Assembly: GCA_964562015.1 (NCBI GenBank)
Contig: CAZLRH010000009.1
Coordinates: 1 to 64,000, forward strand
Direction: 5' to 3'
From: CAZLRH01 sp964562015
GTDB taxonomy: Bacteria; Verrucomicrobiota; Verrucomicrobiia; Opitutales; JABDGR01
Length of the DNA: 64,000 nt
Positions within the stretch are counted from its first letter, which is position 1. The number at the start of each line of letters is the position of its first letter. Below are positions 32,782-41,647 of this stretch, in pieces. The position numbers and the translations under genes are program-made. The notes below the pieces were generated by a model. It was not told the DNA's origin and searched no databases. It saw only the letters and a program-made list of their open reading frames with translations.

Positions 32782-33136
32782 GGTAATAGTTAAAGGTTAA
32801 ATGTTTAAGGTGAAAGGAAGAGCGGGCATTATTCGCCAGGAAGGGGCCCTTGGCAACCCGAAATCCACGACCGCGGGAAAGTAGGTACCCTAGGGCGCGG
32901 GCCACAGGCGGGTCGGGGCCGAATTCAGTGTTTGACACCGCGCGGAATTTGACAAAATTGAAGATTGGCGGACGATACGCCCGGCATCCTGTCGGTCGTG
33001 GTGGTTCGCCAAACCATCTTCCTTTTGTCCTACACGCCAGACGGGCGCTGCTTGCGGGGCGCTTGACTGGCGCGTTTAATTTTTCGTCACCCTCCGACCA
33101 CTCGGGCGGTGACGCTCCCAATACTACCTTAAGCCG
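32782..33136. other. Divergent intergenic region yqjD-like / GreA-domain gene
   Basis: The 355-bp gap contains four successive seven-base units (AGTTAAA, GGTTAAA, TGTTTAA, GGTGAAA) at 32788-32815 in the leader of the DUF883 gene. The rest is GC-rich without recognisable genes. I see no good Shine-Dalgarno site in front of either start. Confidence 0.5.
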
Positions 33137-34990
33137 ATGAACAAAGAGTCCATAGACTTGCTGATTGAGAAAAACCCGCGGCTGGCGCCCTTGCGGGCCA
33201 AGCTCGAGGCCATGCAGCCGGGCAGTTATTGCCTGCATCGGGCCTGGGGATTCGGGAAAATTCAGGGCTTCGACGAAGCCACCGGCAAGTTGCTCATTGA
33301 TTTTGACGGAGGCAAGCACTCGCACCCGATGGACCCGGTATTTTGCCTCGAGCGCCTGGAGATTCTGCCGCCCAAAAACATTCTCGTGCGCCAGCGCGAA
33401 GATGCCGCCGGCGTGGAGGAAATGGTGAAAAAGCGCCCGGCGGACTTGATTGCCGAGATTTTGGCCTACGCGCCGGACCACTCCATGAGCAGCATCGAGC
33501 TCGAAAACGTGCTCAACCGCCTGCTCGGCGAACGCTTCAAGAAATGGTGGAGCGGCGCGAAGAAGCATTTGGCCAAGGATCCGCGCATCGCGACCCCGTC
33601 CAAAAAGCACGACCCCTACGTCCTGCGCGAAGAGCCGCTCAAGCAGGAGCAGGAAATCCTCGAGGAGTATTACGTCACCAAGCAGGCGAAGAAGAAAATC
33701 CAGCTCGCCGAAAAGCTTTACCAAATCTCGAATAGCGTCGAGGAGATCGAAAAGGATTTGCCGCGCATTTTCGACGATTTGACCACGGCCATCAAGGAGG
33801 CCCGCCAGTTGACCACCGCTGACCGCCTCCACGGCGTCTGGGTGCGCAACGACTTAGCCCGCCATCTCCACGCCGACGTGGACACCCTCGAACCCACCTC
33901 CGCCTCCATCATTTTGGGTACGCCGGAACTGACGCAATTGGCGGAACAGTTGCCGTCCAATTACCAGCGCCGTTTCCTCGATGTCATCACCCGCGTGTAT
34001 CCGGACAGTTGGCGCGACGTTATCGTCAACTTGCTGCGCGGCAGCCAGGGCAAATTTACGGCCGAGTGCATCAGCTTCCTGGTGGACAAGGGCTGCACCG
34101 AGCAGGTGGCCGAATGTTTCCGCCGCTGGCTCAACGAGCAGACGCTCAAGAGCTCCGTGCTCCTGTGGATCATCCGCAACCGGCATTCCCGTAAGTTCGC
34201 CAAACTGGTGGACGGCATGACCACGCCGCGCCTGCTGGCCGCGATTTTCTACGCGATTGACTACGAAGCCCTCCAGAATACCGGCAACCGCCGCATCGTG
34301 CTGGCCGACGCCCTGAGCGACGATCCCGATTTGATTCCCGACTTGCTGGCCGACGCCAACGACGAGACCGCGCGCGACCTCGCGCAGACGCTCCTGCTCA
34401 ACCAGGGCTTCGAGGAATTGACCAAGCGCTCGCTGATGGCCCGCTTCATCAAGCAATTCCCGAAGATTCAGAGCCTCGTCGCCGGCGAAGCCACGCGGCA
34501 GGCCGAGGCGTTGTTCGTCTCGCAGGATTCCCTCGAGGCCCGCAAGCGCGAGTACGAAAACCTCATCCAGGTGCGCATCCCGGAAAACAAGATCGCCATC
34601 CAGACCGCCCGCGAACTGGGTGACTTGCGCGAAAACGCCGAGTACAAGATGGCCCGCCAGGAGCAGGACACCCTGCTCGCCCGCAAGAGTCTCCTCGAAG
34701 TCGAGATGACCCGCGCGCGCGTCACCGATTTTTCGGAAACAAACCTCGAAGTCGTCGGCGTGGGCTCGGTGGTCGAATTGGCCAACCGCGGGTCGGGTCA
34801 GACGCATCGTTACGCCCTGCTCGGCGCCTGGGACAGCAATCCCGAGAAGAACATCCTCTCGTACAAGACGCCGCTGGGCCAGAACCTGCTCGGCAAAAAA
34901 GTCGGCGACACCGTGCGCACCGAGATTGAAGGCAGCGTCGAGGAATGGACGCTCCGCAAGATCGAGCGCTGGATTGACGGGAAGCGATAA
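33137..34990 (+). CDS. GreA/GreB-domain protein with long N-terminal extension
   Basis: This 617-residue protein's C-terminal 160 residues are a Gre factor. The coiled-coil tip ARELGDLRENAEYKMARQEQ contains the conserved acidic Asp and Glu that enter the RNA polymerase secondary channel. A C-terminal FKBP-like domain follows (VELANRGSGQ, then LSYKTPLGQNLLGKKVGDTV). Gre factors rescue backtracked polymerase by stimulating transcript cleavage. The first 450 residues are an extra, mostly helical region with a small beta-rich segment near the start (HRAWGFGKIQGFDEATGKLLIDF). GreA alone is about 160 residues. Long versions of this type occur, to my knowledge, in Verrucomicrobiota and relatives. 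The gene is monocistronic. Confidence 0.85.
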   Translation: MNKESIDLLIEKNPRLAPLRAKLEAMQPGSYCLHRAWGFGKIQGFDEATGKLLIDFDGGKHSHPMDPVFCLERLEILPPKNILVRQREDAAGVEEMVKKRPADLIAEILAYAPDHSMSSIELENVLNRLLGERFKKWWSGAKKHLAKDPRIATPSKKHDPYVLREEPLKQEQEILEEYYVTKQAKKKIQLAEKLYQISNSVEEIEKDLPRIFDDLTTAIKEARQLTTADRLHGVWVRNDLARHLHADVDTLEPTSASIILGTPELTQLAEQLPSNYQRRFLDVITRVYPDSWRDVIVNLLRGSQGKFTAECISFLVDKGCTEQVAECFRRWLNEQTLKSSVLLWIIRNRHSRKFAKLVDGMTTPRLLAAIFYAIDYEALQNTGNRRIVLADALSDDPDLIPDLLADANDETARDLAQTLLLNQGFEELTKRSLMARFIKQFPKIQSLVAGEATRQAEALFVSQDSLEARKREYENLIQVRIPENKIAIQTARELGDLRENAEYKMARQEQDTLLARKSLLEVEMTRARVTDFSETNLEVVGVGSVVELANRGSGQTHRYALLGAWDSNPEKNILSYKTPLGQNLLGKKVGDTVRTEIEGSVEEWTLRKIERWIDGKR

Positions 34991-35257
34991 GCGCGGCGCA
35001 AAGGGTGGGAGGCAAAAGGCGGCAAGCAAGCCAGTGAAACCGCTAATGCTTGCAAATTCACGCTAATCGAAGAAGAGCCTTCACTCGTGCTCTGAGGACG
35101 GGATTGTTTCGGCATTCCGGCTTTGGTCGCGAGGTGCTTTAGCGCGCGCAATGGTTCGTTCGAGTAATCCGCGCTCGGGCTAAAGCGCCGCGCTACGAAA
35201 TCCGCCTCCCCTACTACATTGCATGGGAGATTTACGCCTGGGCGGGTTTTATCTTAT

Positions 35258-36565
35258 ATGAACGGTGTGATGAATGAAGACTCACAGTGCTTGGAACAAT
35301 TCATGCGAGAAGGCTCCGCGCCGGCCTTCCGAAAATTGGTTGAACGCTACATTGCGCTGGTAAATTCGACTGCGTTGCGGATGACCGGAGGCAATGTCCA
35401 TCTGGCCCAAGATGTCACCCAGCTCGTTTTCACCGACCTCGCGCGCAAAGCGGGATCGCTGTCCCGCGGCATCATGCTCGGCGGCTGGCTGCACCGGCAC
35501 ACCTGTTACACGGCCCTCAAGGCTCTTCGCTCTGAAAGCCGCCGGCAAAAACGGGAAACCATCGCCATGGAAATTCAAACGATCAACGAAACCTCGAGCC
35601 AGGACACTCATTGGCTGGATTTGGCCCCGGTCTTGGATGAAGCGCTCAACCGCCTTGGCTCGCCAGACCGCGATGTTATTATTCTTCGGTATTTCCAACA
35701 AAAAAACATCCGCAGCATCGGGCAATATCTCGGTGCCTCAGAAACCGCCGTCCAAAAACGCCTTGGGCGCGCGCTGGAAAAACTACGCGCCATCCTTGGC
35801 CGCCACGGCGTCACTTTGGCCTCGGCCAGCATGCTAGGATCTAAACTCGAAGCAGGCGTGAGCGCTGTCGTGCCCACTGGAATGACTACCACCGTTTCTA
35901 CGACGGCAGTAGGCAGCGCCGCCACCCTTGGCACCGGCTCGACCCTTCTCTCTCTCAAAACCATATTTACCTCCAAATCAGCCATCGGCTTCGCCGCGAC
36001 CCTCATCGCCGTTGTTACCACCGTCGCGATTATCTCGCAAAGCAATAACCGTGCGGTTTCCTTGCTCGCGCCCGAGACCCAGGATTCGGCCTTGGTCATC
36101 AAAAGATCTGCGAAACCAGCGGCAGTCGCTGCCCAAGTCGAGGCCCCCAAACTTCCCCTCGTCCCGACGGACACTGCTCCCGCTACGCCAGATACAACGA
36201 CCGCAGCCAAGGTCAACCCGATGCCGCAGAACGGCAACCTCACGTTTACCGGCGAGGCCCCCACTGCGGCTGGCCTCACGGTGCCCTCTGGCAACAATAC
36301 TTACACAGGCGGCACCATCGCTGTCGGTTATGGCCTGACTCTGGGAGAACTGAAGACATCTCAAGCCAAATTTAAACAAGCCTCAGCAGGCATCCTTGAG
36401 CGACGAACTTTGGCCGCGAATGGCGACCCCGCCGAACTGGCCAAAGTGGAGAATGACCGGCAGAAATTGGAACAATCCGCTCGGGACAGGCAGAAACAAA
36501 TTGACGACCTTGAAGCGCTGGGCGTGACGGATGATCAAAGCTCTTCGCCACCGAAAAGCCAGTAA
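35258..36565 (+). CDS. ECF sigma factor with C-terminal membrane segment and low-complexity tail
   Basis: This is a 435-residue protein. The first 190 residues form an ECF sigma-70: region 2 (FRKLVERYIALVNSTALRMTG, HLAQDVTQLVFTDLARKA) and region 4 (LNRLGSPDRDVIILRYFQ and the HTH IRSIGQYLGASETAVQKRL). A hydrophobic segment follows near residue 250 (AIGFAATLIAVVTTVAII), then a Pro/Thr/Ala-rich stretch and a short coiled-coil end. The membrane extension suggests that the sigma factor is tethered and perhaps controls itself without a separate anti-sigma, as seen in planctomycete and verrucomicrobial ECF groups. The ATG at 35258 is chosen; another at 35270 is possible. No partner anti-sigma gene is adjacent. 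Confidence 0.8.
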   Translation: MNGVMNEDSQCLEQFMREGSAPAFRKLVERYIALVNSTALRMTGGNVHLAQDVTQLVFTDLARKAGSLSRGIMLGGWLHRHTCYTALKALRSESRRQKRETIAMEIQTINETSSQDTHWLDLAPVLDEALNRLGSPDRDVIILRYFQQKNIRSIGQYLGASETAVQKRLGRALEKLRAILGRHGVTLASASMLGSKLEAGVSAVVPTGMTTTVSTTAVGSAATLGTGSTLLSLKTIFTSKSAIGFAATLIAVVTTVAIISQSNNRAVSLLAPETQDSALVIKRSAKPAAVAAQVEAPKLPLVPTDTAPATPDTTTAAKVNPMPQNGNLTFTGEAPTAAGLTVPSGNNTYTGGTIAVGYGLTLGELKTSQAKFKQASAGILERRTLAANGDPAELAKVENDRQKLEQSARDRQKQIDDLEALGVTDDQSSSPPKSQ

Positions 36566-36921
36566 GCGTCCCTATTCACGTGCTGTCCTGCTCGCGGATT
36601 CGTTCTAAAACGATTCCGGAGACAAGGACGAGACGAGTAAGTGATAAGTTGATAGATTATCTTAATAGTGGCCTACGGTTCGCTCCTGTTTACTCACCCT
36701 CTCGGTATCTGCAAAACGCTCCATTTTTTCGCAAACGCCCCAATATCAATCACGCTACGCAAGTGAGTAAAAAGGGGCATAATCACCGCGCTAAAACGCA
36801 CCACCGCCTTACGCGTTGGATTTTCGCACTTTCGCGACGAATTCCGGCGGCGATTCGTCGAAGAATGAGCGAAGATTCGCGGTTCGCATTTTAGTGTCGC
36901 CGCGCTTACTAAAGCGCCGGC
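36566..36921. other. Intergenic region, nothing recognised
   Basis: This 356-bp gap lies between the ECF sigma gene and the first of three paralogues on the other strand. It is AT-richer than its surroundings. The only open frame (36580-36894) has no recognisable protein features, and I see no strong terminator. Confidence 0.4.
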
Positions 36922-37539
36922 TTAGAACGGCATCGACGTCGGGTCTACATACCATTTGCCGTCGATGTTTTGGAAGATGACGGGCGGGATTTGCGCGCCG
37001 CGGCCGCTGGGGTCGGGTATCACGTAGCTGGCGCGGTCGCCGGCGTCATTGTAGGCGGGAGTCTGGTCCTTGAGCATTTGAAAAACCTGCGCCGCGCGTT
37101 GCACGGTCGGCTGGACATTCGGGCTTTGGAGGGCCTGTTCGAGGCGGGCGAGTTGATCCGGGTTCATTTGCCCGATGATGGCGGGCGGCATGTAGCGTTC
37201 GTAGGCGGTGACGACATCGCCGCTGTTCAACAGGTCCACGATGTCCGGAATGACGGTGCTCATCTGCGCCTGGGGATCGGCCTTCGGTTTTTCCGCCACT
37301 GCGGCCACGGGCGCGGCCTCGACGGGCGCGGGCGGTTGCACCGGAGCGGCGACGGGCGAGACCACGCGCGGGGTCTTCGTCTCGGGCGGTGGCGTGGGCG
37401 CGACCACGGGAGCAGCCGGCACTGGGGCAGTGGCGGCCTGCATGGCGGCGGCGGACGGCGGGCTGAGCAGCCAGTAGGCAAAGCCACCGGCCAGTCCGAG
37501 GAAAACGAGAAAGCCAAGGGCAAGGTCGCGGGTTTTCAT
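36922..37539 (-). CDS. Membrane-anchored Pro/Ala-rich protein, paralogue 1 of 3
   Basis: The N-terminus of this 205-residue protein is MKTRDLALGFLVFLGLAGGF, a single uncleaved membrane anchor or signal. It is followed by about 70 residues rich in Pro, Ala and Val and then a folded region with DIVDLLNSGDVVTAYERYMPP, a Gln-rich helix and QMLKDQTPAYNDAGDRASY. It ends with a strand region NIDGKWYVD. I recognise no family. The two following genes upstream on the same strand have the same layout. The C-terminal part resembles proteins in which a DUF4878-like or NTF2-like fold is predicted, but this is only an impression. It is probably exported to the periplasm and anchored. Confidence 0.6.
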   Translation of the reverse strand: MKTRDLALGFLVFLGLAGGFAYWLLSPPSAAAMQAATAPVPAAPVVAPTPPPETKTPRVVSPVAAPVQPPAPVEAAPVAAVAEKPKADPQAQMSTVIPDIVDLLNSGDVVTAYERYMPPAIIGQMNPDQLARLEQALQSPNVQPTVQRAAQVFQMLKDQTPAYNDAGDRASYVIPDPSGRGAQIPPVIFQNIDGKWYVDPTSMPF

Positions 37540-37670
37540 GAATGAAGGCCGGCAGTGAAAAAGGCCGACTGCCGGAAAAGTCCATGCTTATAACATGCGA
37601 CGGACAAATTCCGACAAAAAACCAACGCCCTTTTTGAGCCGAATGGGAATTCCCCCGTTCTTCGGCTGCT

Positions 37671-38300
37671 TCACATATCCTGAATATACCAGAGCCCGGC
37701 CTGCTTTTTGAGCACCACCATGTGGGTGGTGCCGTCGGCGGCGAGGGTGTTGTAGGTGGCGGTATTGTCGTTGTCGCTCATGACTGGAGTCATGCCTTGG
37801 GCGGCTTTGAGCGCGGTGGCGGAAATAGCCAATTGCTCAGCCATTTTGGGGTTTTGCGCCATCCTTTGGGCAAATTGTTGGGCTATCTGTTCGGGCGTCA
37901 GGCCCGGGGGCAACCTATTCAATTCATCGGGTGGCATGTATTGCTGGAAGAGCGTGACTAAATCGTTGGTTTCGAGCAGGCGGGCGGCGTCGGCGACCGC
38001 GGTGTCCACATTGACGCGCGCTTCGGCGGAGGTCATGGCGGGCGCGACGGGCGCGGCGGCGGCCAGGGGTTGGGCCGGTGGCGCAGAGGACGAAGGTTCG
38101 ACGGGCACCGGCGCGGCGGTGGGCTGGGCCACGCGGGGCGCTTTCACCTCGGGAGGCGGCGGCGTGGAGGCTGGCGCGGAAACGGGCTGCGCGGCTACCA
38201 TGGCCGGCGCGAGTGCGGGTGGATGCACCATCCAGTAAGCACTCGCGGCGGCCAAGACGACGAGCACAATCACACCCAGAACAAAATAACGGTGTTTCAT
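37671..38300 (-). CDS. Membrane-anchored Pro/Ala-rich protein, paralogue 2 of 3
   Basis: This 209-residue protein has the same architecture as its neighbours: the anchor MKHRYFVLGVIVLVVLAAAS, a Pro/Ala/Ser linker, then ARLLETNDLVTLFQQYMPPD, LTPEQIAQQFAQRMAQNPKM, and the end NTLAADGTTHMVV ... AGLWYIQDM. Conserved features across the three are the LLxxxDxxxxxxxYxPP motif, the PEQ/PDQ helix and a final xGxWYxxD strand. It lies 131 bp from paralogue 1 and 31 bp from paralogue 3, and all three are probably co-transcribed. Function unknown. Confidence 0.6.
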   Translation of the reverse strand: MKHRYFVLGVIVLVVLAAASAYWMVHPPALAPAMVAAQPVSAPASTPPPPEVKAPRVAQPTAAPVPVEPSSSAPPAQPLAAAAPVAPAMTSAEARVNVDTAVADAARLLETNDLVTLFQQYMPPDELNRLPPGLTPEQIAQQFAQRMAQNPKMAEQLAISATALKAAQGMTPVMSDNDNTATYNTLAADGTTHMVVLKKQAGLWYIQDM

Positions 38301-38331
38301 GAGTGATTAAAAGTGACGAGACGCCGAAGGC

Positions 38332-38967
38332 TCAAAATCCGTCGCCATTGTCATCGTCACCGTACCATTTGCCGTCAATTTTCTTAAAGGAAATTTTATT
38401 GGGCATGCCTTGCGGGGCCGAGGCTCCGGCGGGCGGGGTGACCTGGTAGGTGGCGCGGTCGCCCGCAGCATTGTAGGTGGGCGTTTGATCCTTCATGGCC
38501 GTAAAAACCTGGACCATGGATTGCATCATCTGTTGCATTTGCGGATTCTGCATTTCCGTCTGCATTTGCTGCTTCATTTGCGCGAGCTGCTCGGGCGGCA
38601 TTTTGGCGATTTCGTCGGGCGGCCCATAGCGCTCCATAAGCCCCACCATGTCTCCGGCTTGGAGGAGTCCAATAATGTCGGGAATGGCGGTGCTCAATTC
38701 CGCCTGGGGGTCGCCATTGGTGGGCGCAGGTTGAGTGGCCGGTTCGGCGGCGGCGACGGGCGCGGCGGCTTCCACTGGCGCGGGCGCGGCGGTGGGCATG
38801 GCCACACGCGGGGCTTTGACCTCGGCAGGCGGGGTGGGCGCCACGGTGGCAGGCGCGGGGGCCGACGCTTGGGCGGGCACAGGTGCTGGCGCATGCAGCA
38901 GCCAGAAAGCACCGCCCGCAGCAGCGAGCAACACGATGGCGCCCAAAACGAGATTTTGCGTTTTCAT
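38332..38967 (-). CDS. Membrane-anchored Pro/Ala-rich protein, paralogue 3 of 3
   Basis: This 211-residue protein has the anchor MKTQNLVLGAIVLLAAAGGAF and a Pro/Ala linker, then DIIGLLQAGDMVGLMERYGPP, KMPPEQLAQMKQQMQTEMQN with a Met/Gln-rich helix, and ATYQVTPPAG followed by KKIDGKWYGDDDNGDGF. It is the first gene of the row on the minus strand. The Met/Gln-rich stretch is not shared by the other two, and the end is unusually acidic. Its likely location is periplasmic with an inner-membrane anchor. Confidence 0.6.
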   Translation of the reverse strand: MKTQNLVLGAIVLLAAAGGAFWLLHAPAPVPAQASAPAPATVAPTPPAEVKAPRVAMPTAAPAPVEAAAPVAAAEPATQPAPTNGDPQAELSTAIPDIIGLLQAGDMVGLMERYGPPDEIAKMPPEQLAQMKQQMQTEMQNPQMQQMMQSMVQVFTAMKDQTPTYNAAGDRATYQVTPPAGASAPQGMPNKISFKKIDGKWYGDDDNGDGF

Positions 38968-39260
38968 AAAGGAAGATACAGGGATTGGCTCTGCTTGTTA
39001 CGTGAAAAAAGGGGGAAGGGGTATGGGCCGCATTCAACTTTCACCATTAGCGCATCCAACGGCGGGAAAATAGACATTTATTGCAGGGGATAATGTCGGT
39101 TAAGACAATGACATTTAAACGCTGGCGCCGAAGCGCCGGACCGGACTCGGCCCGAAGTAAACAAGAGGTAAGGTCATATACTGCACGGTGGTTTCCAGAG
39201 GACTTAGCGCGTGGCCGACTTTGCATTGACGCAAAAACCGCAAGCTGGTTGCGTGGCCCA

Positions 39261-40289
39261 ATGATGCTCTACCCCCTCCGCCTTCGTCATTCCATGGCCC
39301 TGCTGTGCGGGATGGCCGTTTTGCCCTCGCTCATGCTGGCGGCGGAGACAGCGCCGGTGGCGGCGGCATCGACAACGCCGAAACCCGTCGAGACGGCCGT
39401 GCCGGCGGGCGAGCCGCTGCTGTTCACCTACTTTAACGGCAATGGCGACGGCCTGCACCTGGCCTGGAGTACCGACGGCCTGCATTGGAGCGCACTGAAG
39501 AATGACCAGCCCTTCATCCTCCCCACGATTGGCGGCAAATTGATGCGCGACCCCTGCATCTGGCACGGGCCCGATGGTCTGTACCATCTCGTGTGGACGA
39601 CGGGCTGGAACGATCACGGTTTTGGCTACGCGGAATCGAAGGATTTGATCAACTGGTCCGAGCAGAAAAATGTGCCGGTGATGGAGGGCGAGCCCACCGC
39701 ACTCAACACCTGGGCGCCGGAGATTTTCTACGACGAAGTGGATAAAGAGTACCTGATTTTTTGGGCCACCACGATTCCCGGCAAGTTTCCCGAGACCGAC
39801 GGCCAGGACAAAAACGGCAGCAATCCCGGCTACAATCACCGTATTTATTTCGTGCGGACGAAGGATTTTAAGACGTTCTCCAAAACGGAGCTGTTTTTCA
39901 ATCCGGGCTTCAACGCCATCGACGCAACGATCGTGAAGGACGGCGCCCGCTATGTGATGGTATTCAAGGACGAGACCAATGCGCCGTTCCCACCGCAGAA
40001 GAACCTGAAGCTCGCCTTTGCCGACCACGCCGCGGGGCCCTACGGCAAAATTACCGCGCCCATTACCGGACAGGAATGGGCCGAGGGGCCGACGGCCATT
40101 AAAATTGGCGACCAGTGGTGCGTCTATTTCGACAAGTACCGCAACGGACGCTACGGGCTGATTACCTCGCCGGACTTGGAGCATTGGACGGACCAGACGG
40201 ACAAACTTTCGGTGCCCAAGGGCATCCGCCATGGAACGGTATTCCGCGTGCCGGCGGAAACGCTGACCGCCCTGCAAAAAGAACAATAA
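39261..40289 (+). CDS. Secreted GH43-like five-bladed propeller glycosidase
   Basis: This is a 342-residue protein with a signal peptide (MALLCGMAVLPSLMLAAE). The mature part has the repeating blade motifs of GH43/GH62-like propellers: LLFTYFNGNGDGLHLAWSTD, LMRDPCIWHGPDGLYHLVWT, FGYAESKDLINW, WAPEIFYDEVDKEYLIFWAT and GPTAIKIGDQWCVYFDKY. The RDP and WAPE motifs carry acidic residues at the positions where GH43 catalytic residues are expected. Members remove arabinose or xylose from plant-type polysaccharides; the true substrate is unknown. The ATG at 39261 is chosen because it gives the signal peptide. An alternative is 39264, and the upstream part of the frame has no signal character. A hairpin at 40314-40342 follows. 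Confidence 0.8.
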   Translation: MMLYPLRLRHSMALLCGMAVLPSLMLAAETAPVAAASTTPKPVETAVPAGEPLLFTYFNGNGDGLHLAWSTDGLHWSALKNDQPFILPTIGGKLMRDPCIWHGPDGLYHLVWTTGWNDHGFGYAESKDLINWSEQKNVPVMEGEPTALNTWAPEIFYDEVDKEYLIFWATTIPGKFPETDGQDKNGSNPGYNHRIYFVRTKDFKTFSKTELFFNPGFNAIDATIVKDGARYVMVFKDETNAPFPPQKNLKLAFADHAAGPYGKITAPITGQEWAEGPTAIKIGDQWCVYFDKYRNGRYGLITSPDLEHWTDQTDKLSVPKGIRHGTVFRVPAETLTALQKEQ

Positions 40290-40313
40290 GCGGCGCGGGG
40301 TCTGCATACACAA

Positions 40314-40342
40314 ACGGGCCTCCGGAATTTCCGAAGGCCCGT
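40314..40342. terminator. Hairpin between converging genes
   Basis: ACGGGCCT and AGGCCCGT arms with inner CGGAA/TTCCG pairing form a strong stem between the GH43-like gene and the PRC-BON gene. There is no clear T tract on either side, so termination is likely but not certain. Confidence 0.5.
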
Positions 40343-40388
40343 GGGTCAACGCCTGGAGCGTGGCTGGAAGGATGGATTTCGCCTGCCT

Positions 40389-41477
40389 TTAGTTGGACGC
40401 CTGGGCCTGCGACGTAAGTATGATTTGATTATCCACATTATTGACCGTGACGAGGTCAATCGCGATGGCGCCGATGCTGTCCTTCGTGGCCTGGCTGGTG
40501 ACCGGACCGCGGAGGGTCACGCGACCGTCCTGGGTGCCGACTTCCACGCGGTCATTGGCGTCGAGGTTGCGCTCGTGGATGGCCTCGTAGATTTTGGCCG
40601 TGATGTTGATGTCCCGGTACTTGGAGCCCTGCACGAGGGCTACCGTGGTCGGCGCAGTGGTGGCCGGTTGCTGGACGGAGGCGCTCTGCTGGCTGCCACT
40701 GATGCTGTGGTCATAGATGATGTCGGGTTGCTGGTCGTATTCCGCCTTGGTGACGTCGAGCAGCAGCCCGTCGTGCTTGGCGTTGAATCTGAGCATCGTC
40801 GGCGAAATGACGGTGGAGGCAATGCGGGCATCGCCGCCGTCGCGCACCGCGACATAAACATTGAGAATGCGGCCGGAGGGAATATCCATGACCAGATTGC
40901 GGATGGTACCCAGCCGCGTGTTCTTCATGTCGTCCACATTGAGGTTCATGATCTCGGTCATTTGATCGAGCGGCCCAAGGGCTTTCAGCGGGCGGCCGGT
41001 TTTAACGGCGGTGCGGCCGGGGGCCTCGCCGGGGATAAGGAAATTGGGCGTATACCCGAAGTATTTGTACGCCGCGGCCACTTTGTCGGGCTGCGTGGAG
41101 GCCGCCCATTTGTCCATATCGAAGGCCGGGGCGGCCTTGAAGTTGGCGACGCTGGTGTCGATCTTGTAGACTTCGTTGTTGGCATCCGTGATAAAGGCTT
41201 CCGAGGGCACGGCGACGGTTTTGCCACCGAAGCGCAGAGTCTGGTTATACACGACGAGCACTTCGAGAATGCGGCCATTGGTCAAATCGAGTGCCACATC
41301 CTGGATGCGGCCCAGGACTTGGCCGGTCAGGTTGGTGACTTCCACCTCGGTAATGGGCTTCGGCGTGGATTTGACGCCAAATTTCGGATCGGTGGGGGTC
41401 GTATCAGCGGCCCAGGTCTGCAGCGGCAGGGAGAGGGCGAGGAGAGCGCCCGTGAGAATGGATAGTTTTAATTTCAT
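40389..41477 (-). CDS. Exported PRC-barrel (two copies) + BON domain protein
   Basis: This 362-residue protein has a signal peptide (LSILTGALLALSLPLQTWAA). Residues about 40-110 are a PRC-barrel (VTNLTGQVLGRIQDVALDLTNGRI), residues about 175-245 a second (LGTIRNLVMDIPSGRILNVYV), and residues about 285-355 a BON domain (DINITAKIYEAIHE, then VEVGTQDGRVTLRGPVTSQ). BON proteins sit in the periplasm or envelope and are often induced by osmotic or envelope stress, as with OsmY. The promoter at 41538-41579 carries the palindromic box shared with the ice-binding-like and dps genes, so it is a likely member of the same regulon. The predicted leader is about 54 nt, without a clear Shine-Dalgarno site. 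Confidence 0.85.
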   Translation of the reverse strand: MKLKLSILTGALLALSLPLQTWAADTTPTDPKFGVKSTPKPITEVEVTNLTGQVLGRIQDVALDLTNGRILEVLVVYNQTLRFGGKTVAVPSEAFITDANNEVYKIDTSVANFKAAPAFDMDKWAASTQPDKVAAAYKYFGYTPNFLIPGEAPGRTAVKTGRPLKALGPLDQMTEIMNLNVDDMKNTRLGTIRNLVMDIPSGRILNVYVAVRDGGDARIASTVISPTMLRFNAKHDGLLLDVTKAEYDQQPDIIYDHSISGSQQSASVQQPATTAPTTVALVQGSKYRDINITAKIYEAIHERNLDANDRVEVGTQDGRVTLRGPVTSQATKDSIGAIAIDLVTVNNVDNQIILTSQAQASN

Positions 41478-41537
41478 TGGATTGCTTATTGGAGGGTTGC
41501 TTGAAGAAGCAGGATCGCCGCAGGGCGGCTAGGTGGA

Positions 41538-41579
41538 ACTATAGGAGAAGCGTCGGGGGAACGATACGGGGTGTTACCC
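41538..41579 (-). promoter_or_regulatory. Box-type promoter A (PRC-BON gene)
   Basis: On the minus strand the box is GGGTAACACCCC (41579-41568), then GT, and after the fixed 22-nt gap a -10 hexamer TATAGT (41543-41538). No TTGACA-like -35 is at the right distance. It faces away from promoter B. Confidence 0.75.
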
Positions 41580-41647
41580 CACCCGCCGAAAATGGGCCGC
41601 GCGCTGCGGGAAAATTTTCCGCCGGACGTCGCGGTGCGCGTCGCGGT

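Noticed and set aside
32549..33832. 427-codon minus-strand frame covering the GreA-domain gene start
   Set aside because: It is antisense to the Gre protein and in a different frame from the DUF883 gene. Its composition is typical of a high-GC shadow.
36580..36894. 104-codon frame between the ECF sigma gene and the paralogue row
   Set aside because: It has no protein-like features or ribosome binding site, and its composition is like that of the surrounding noncoding DNA.
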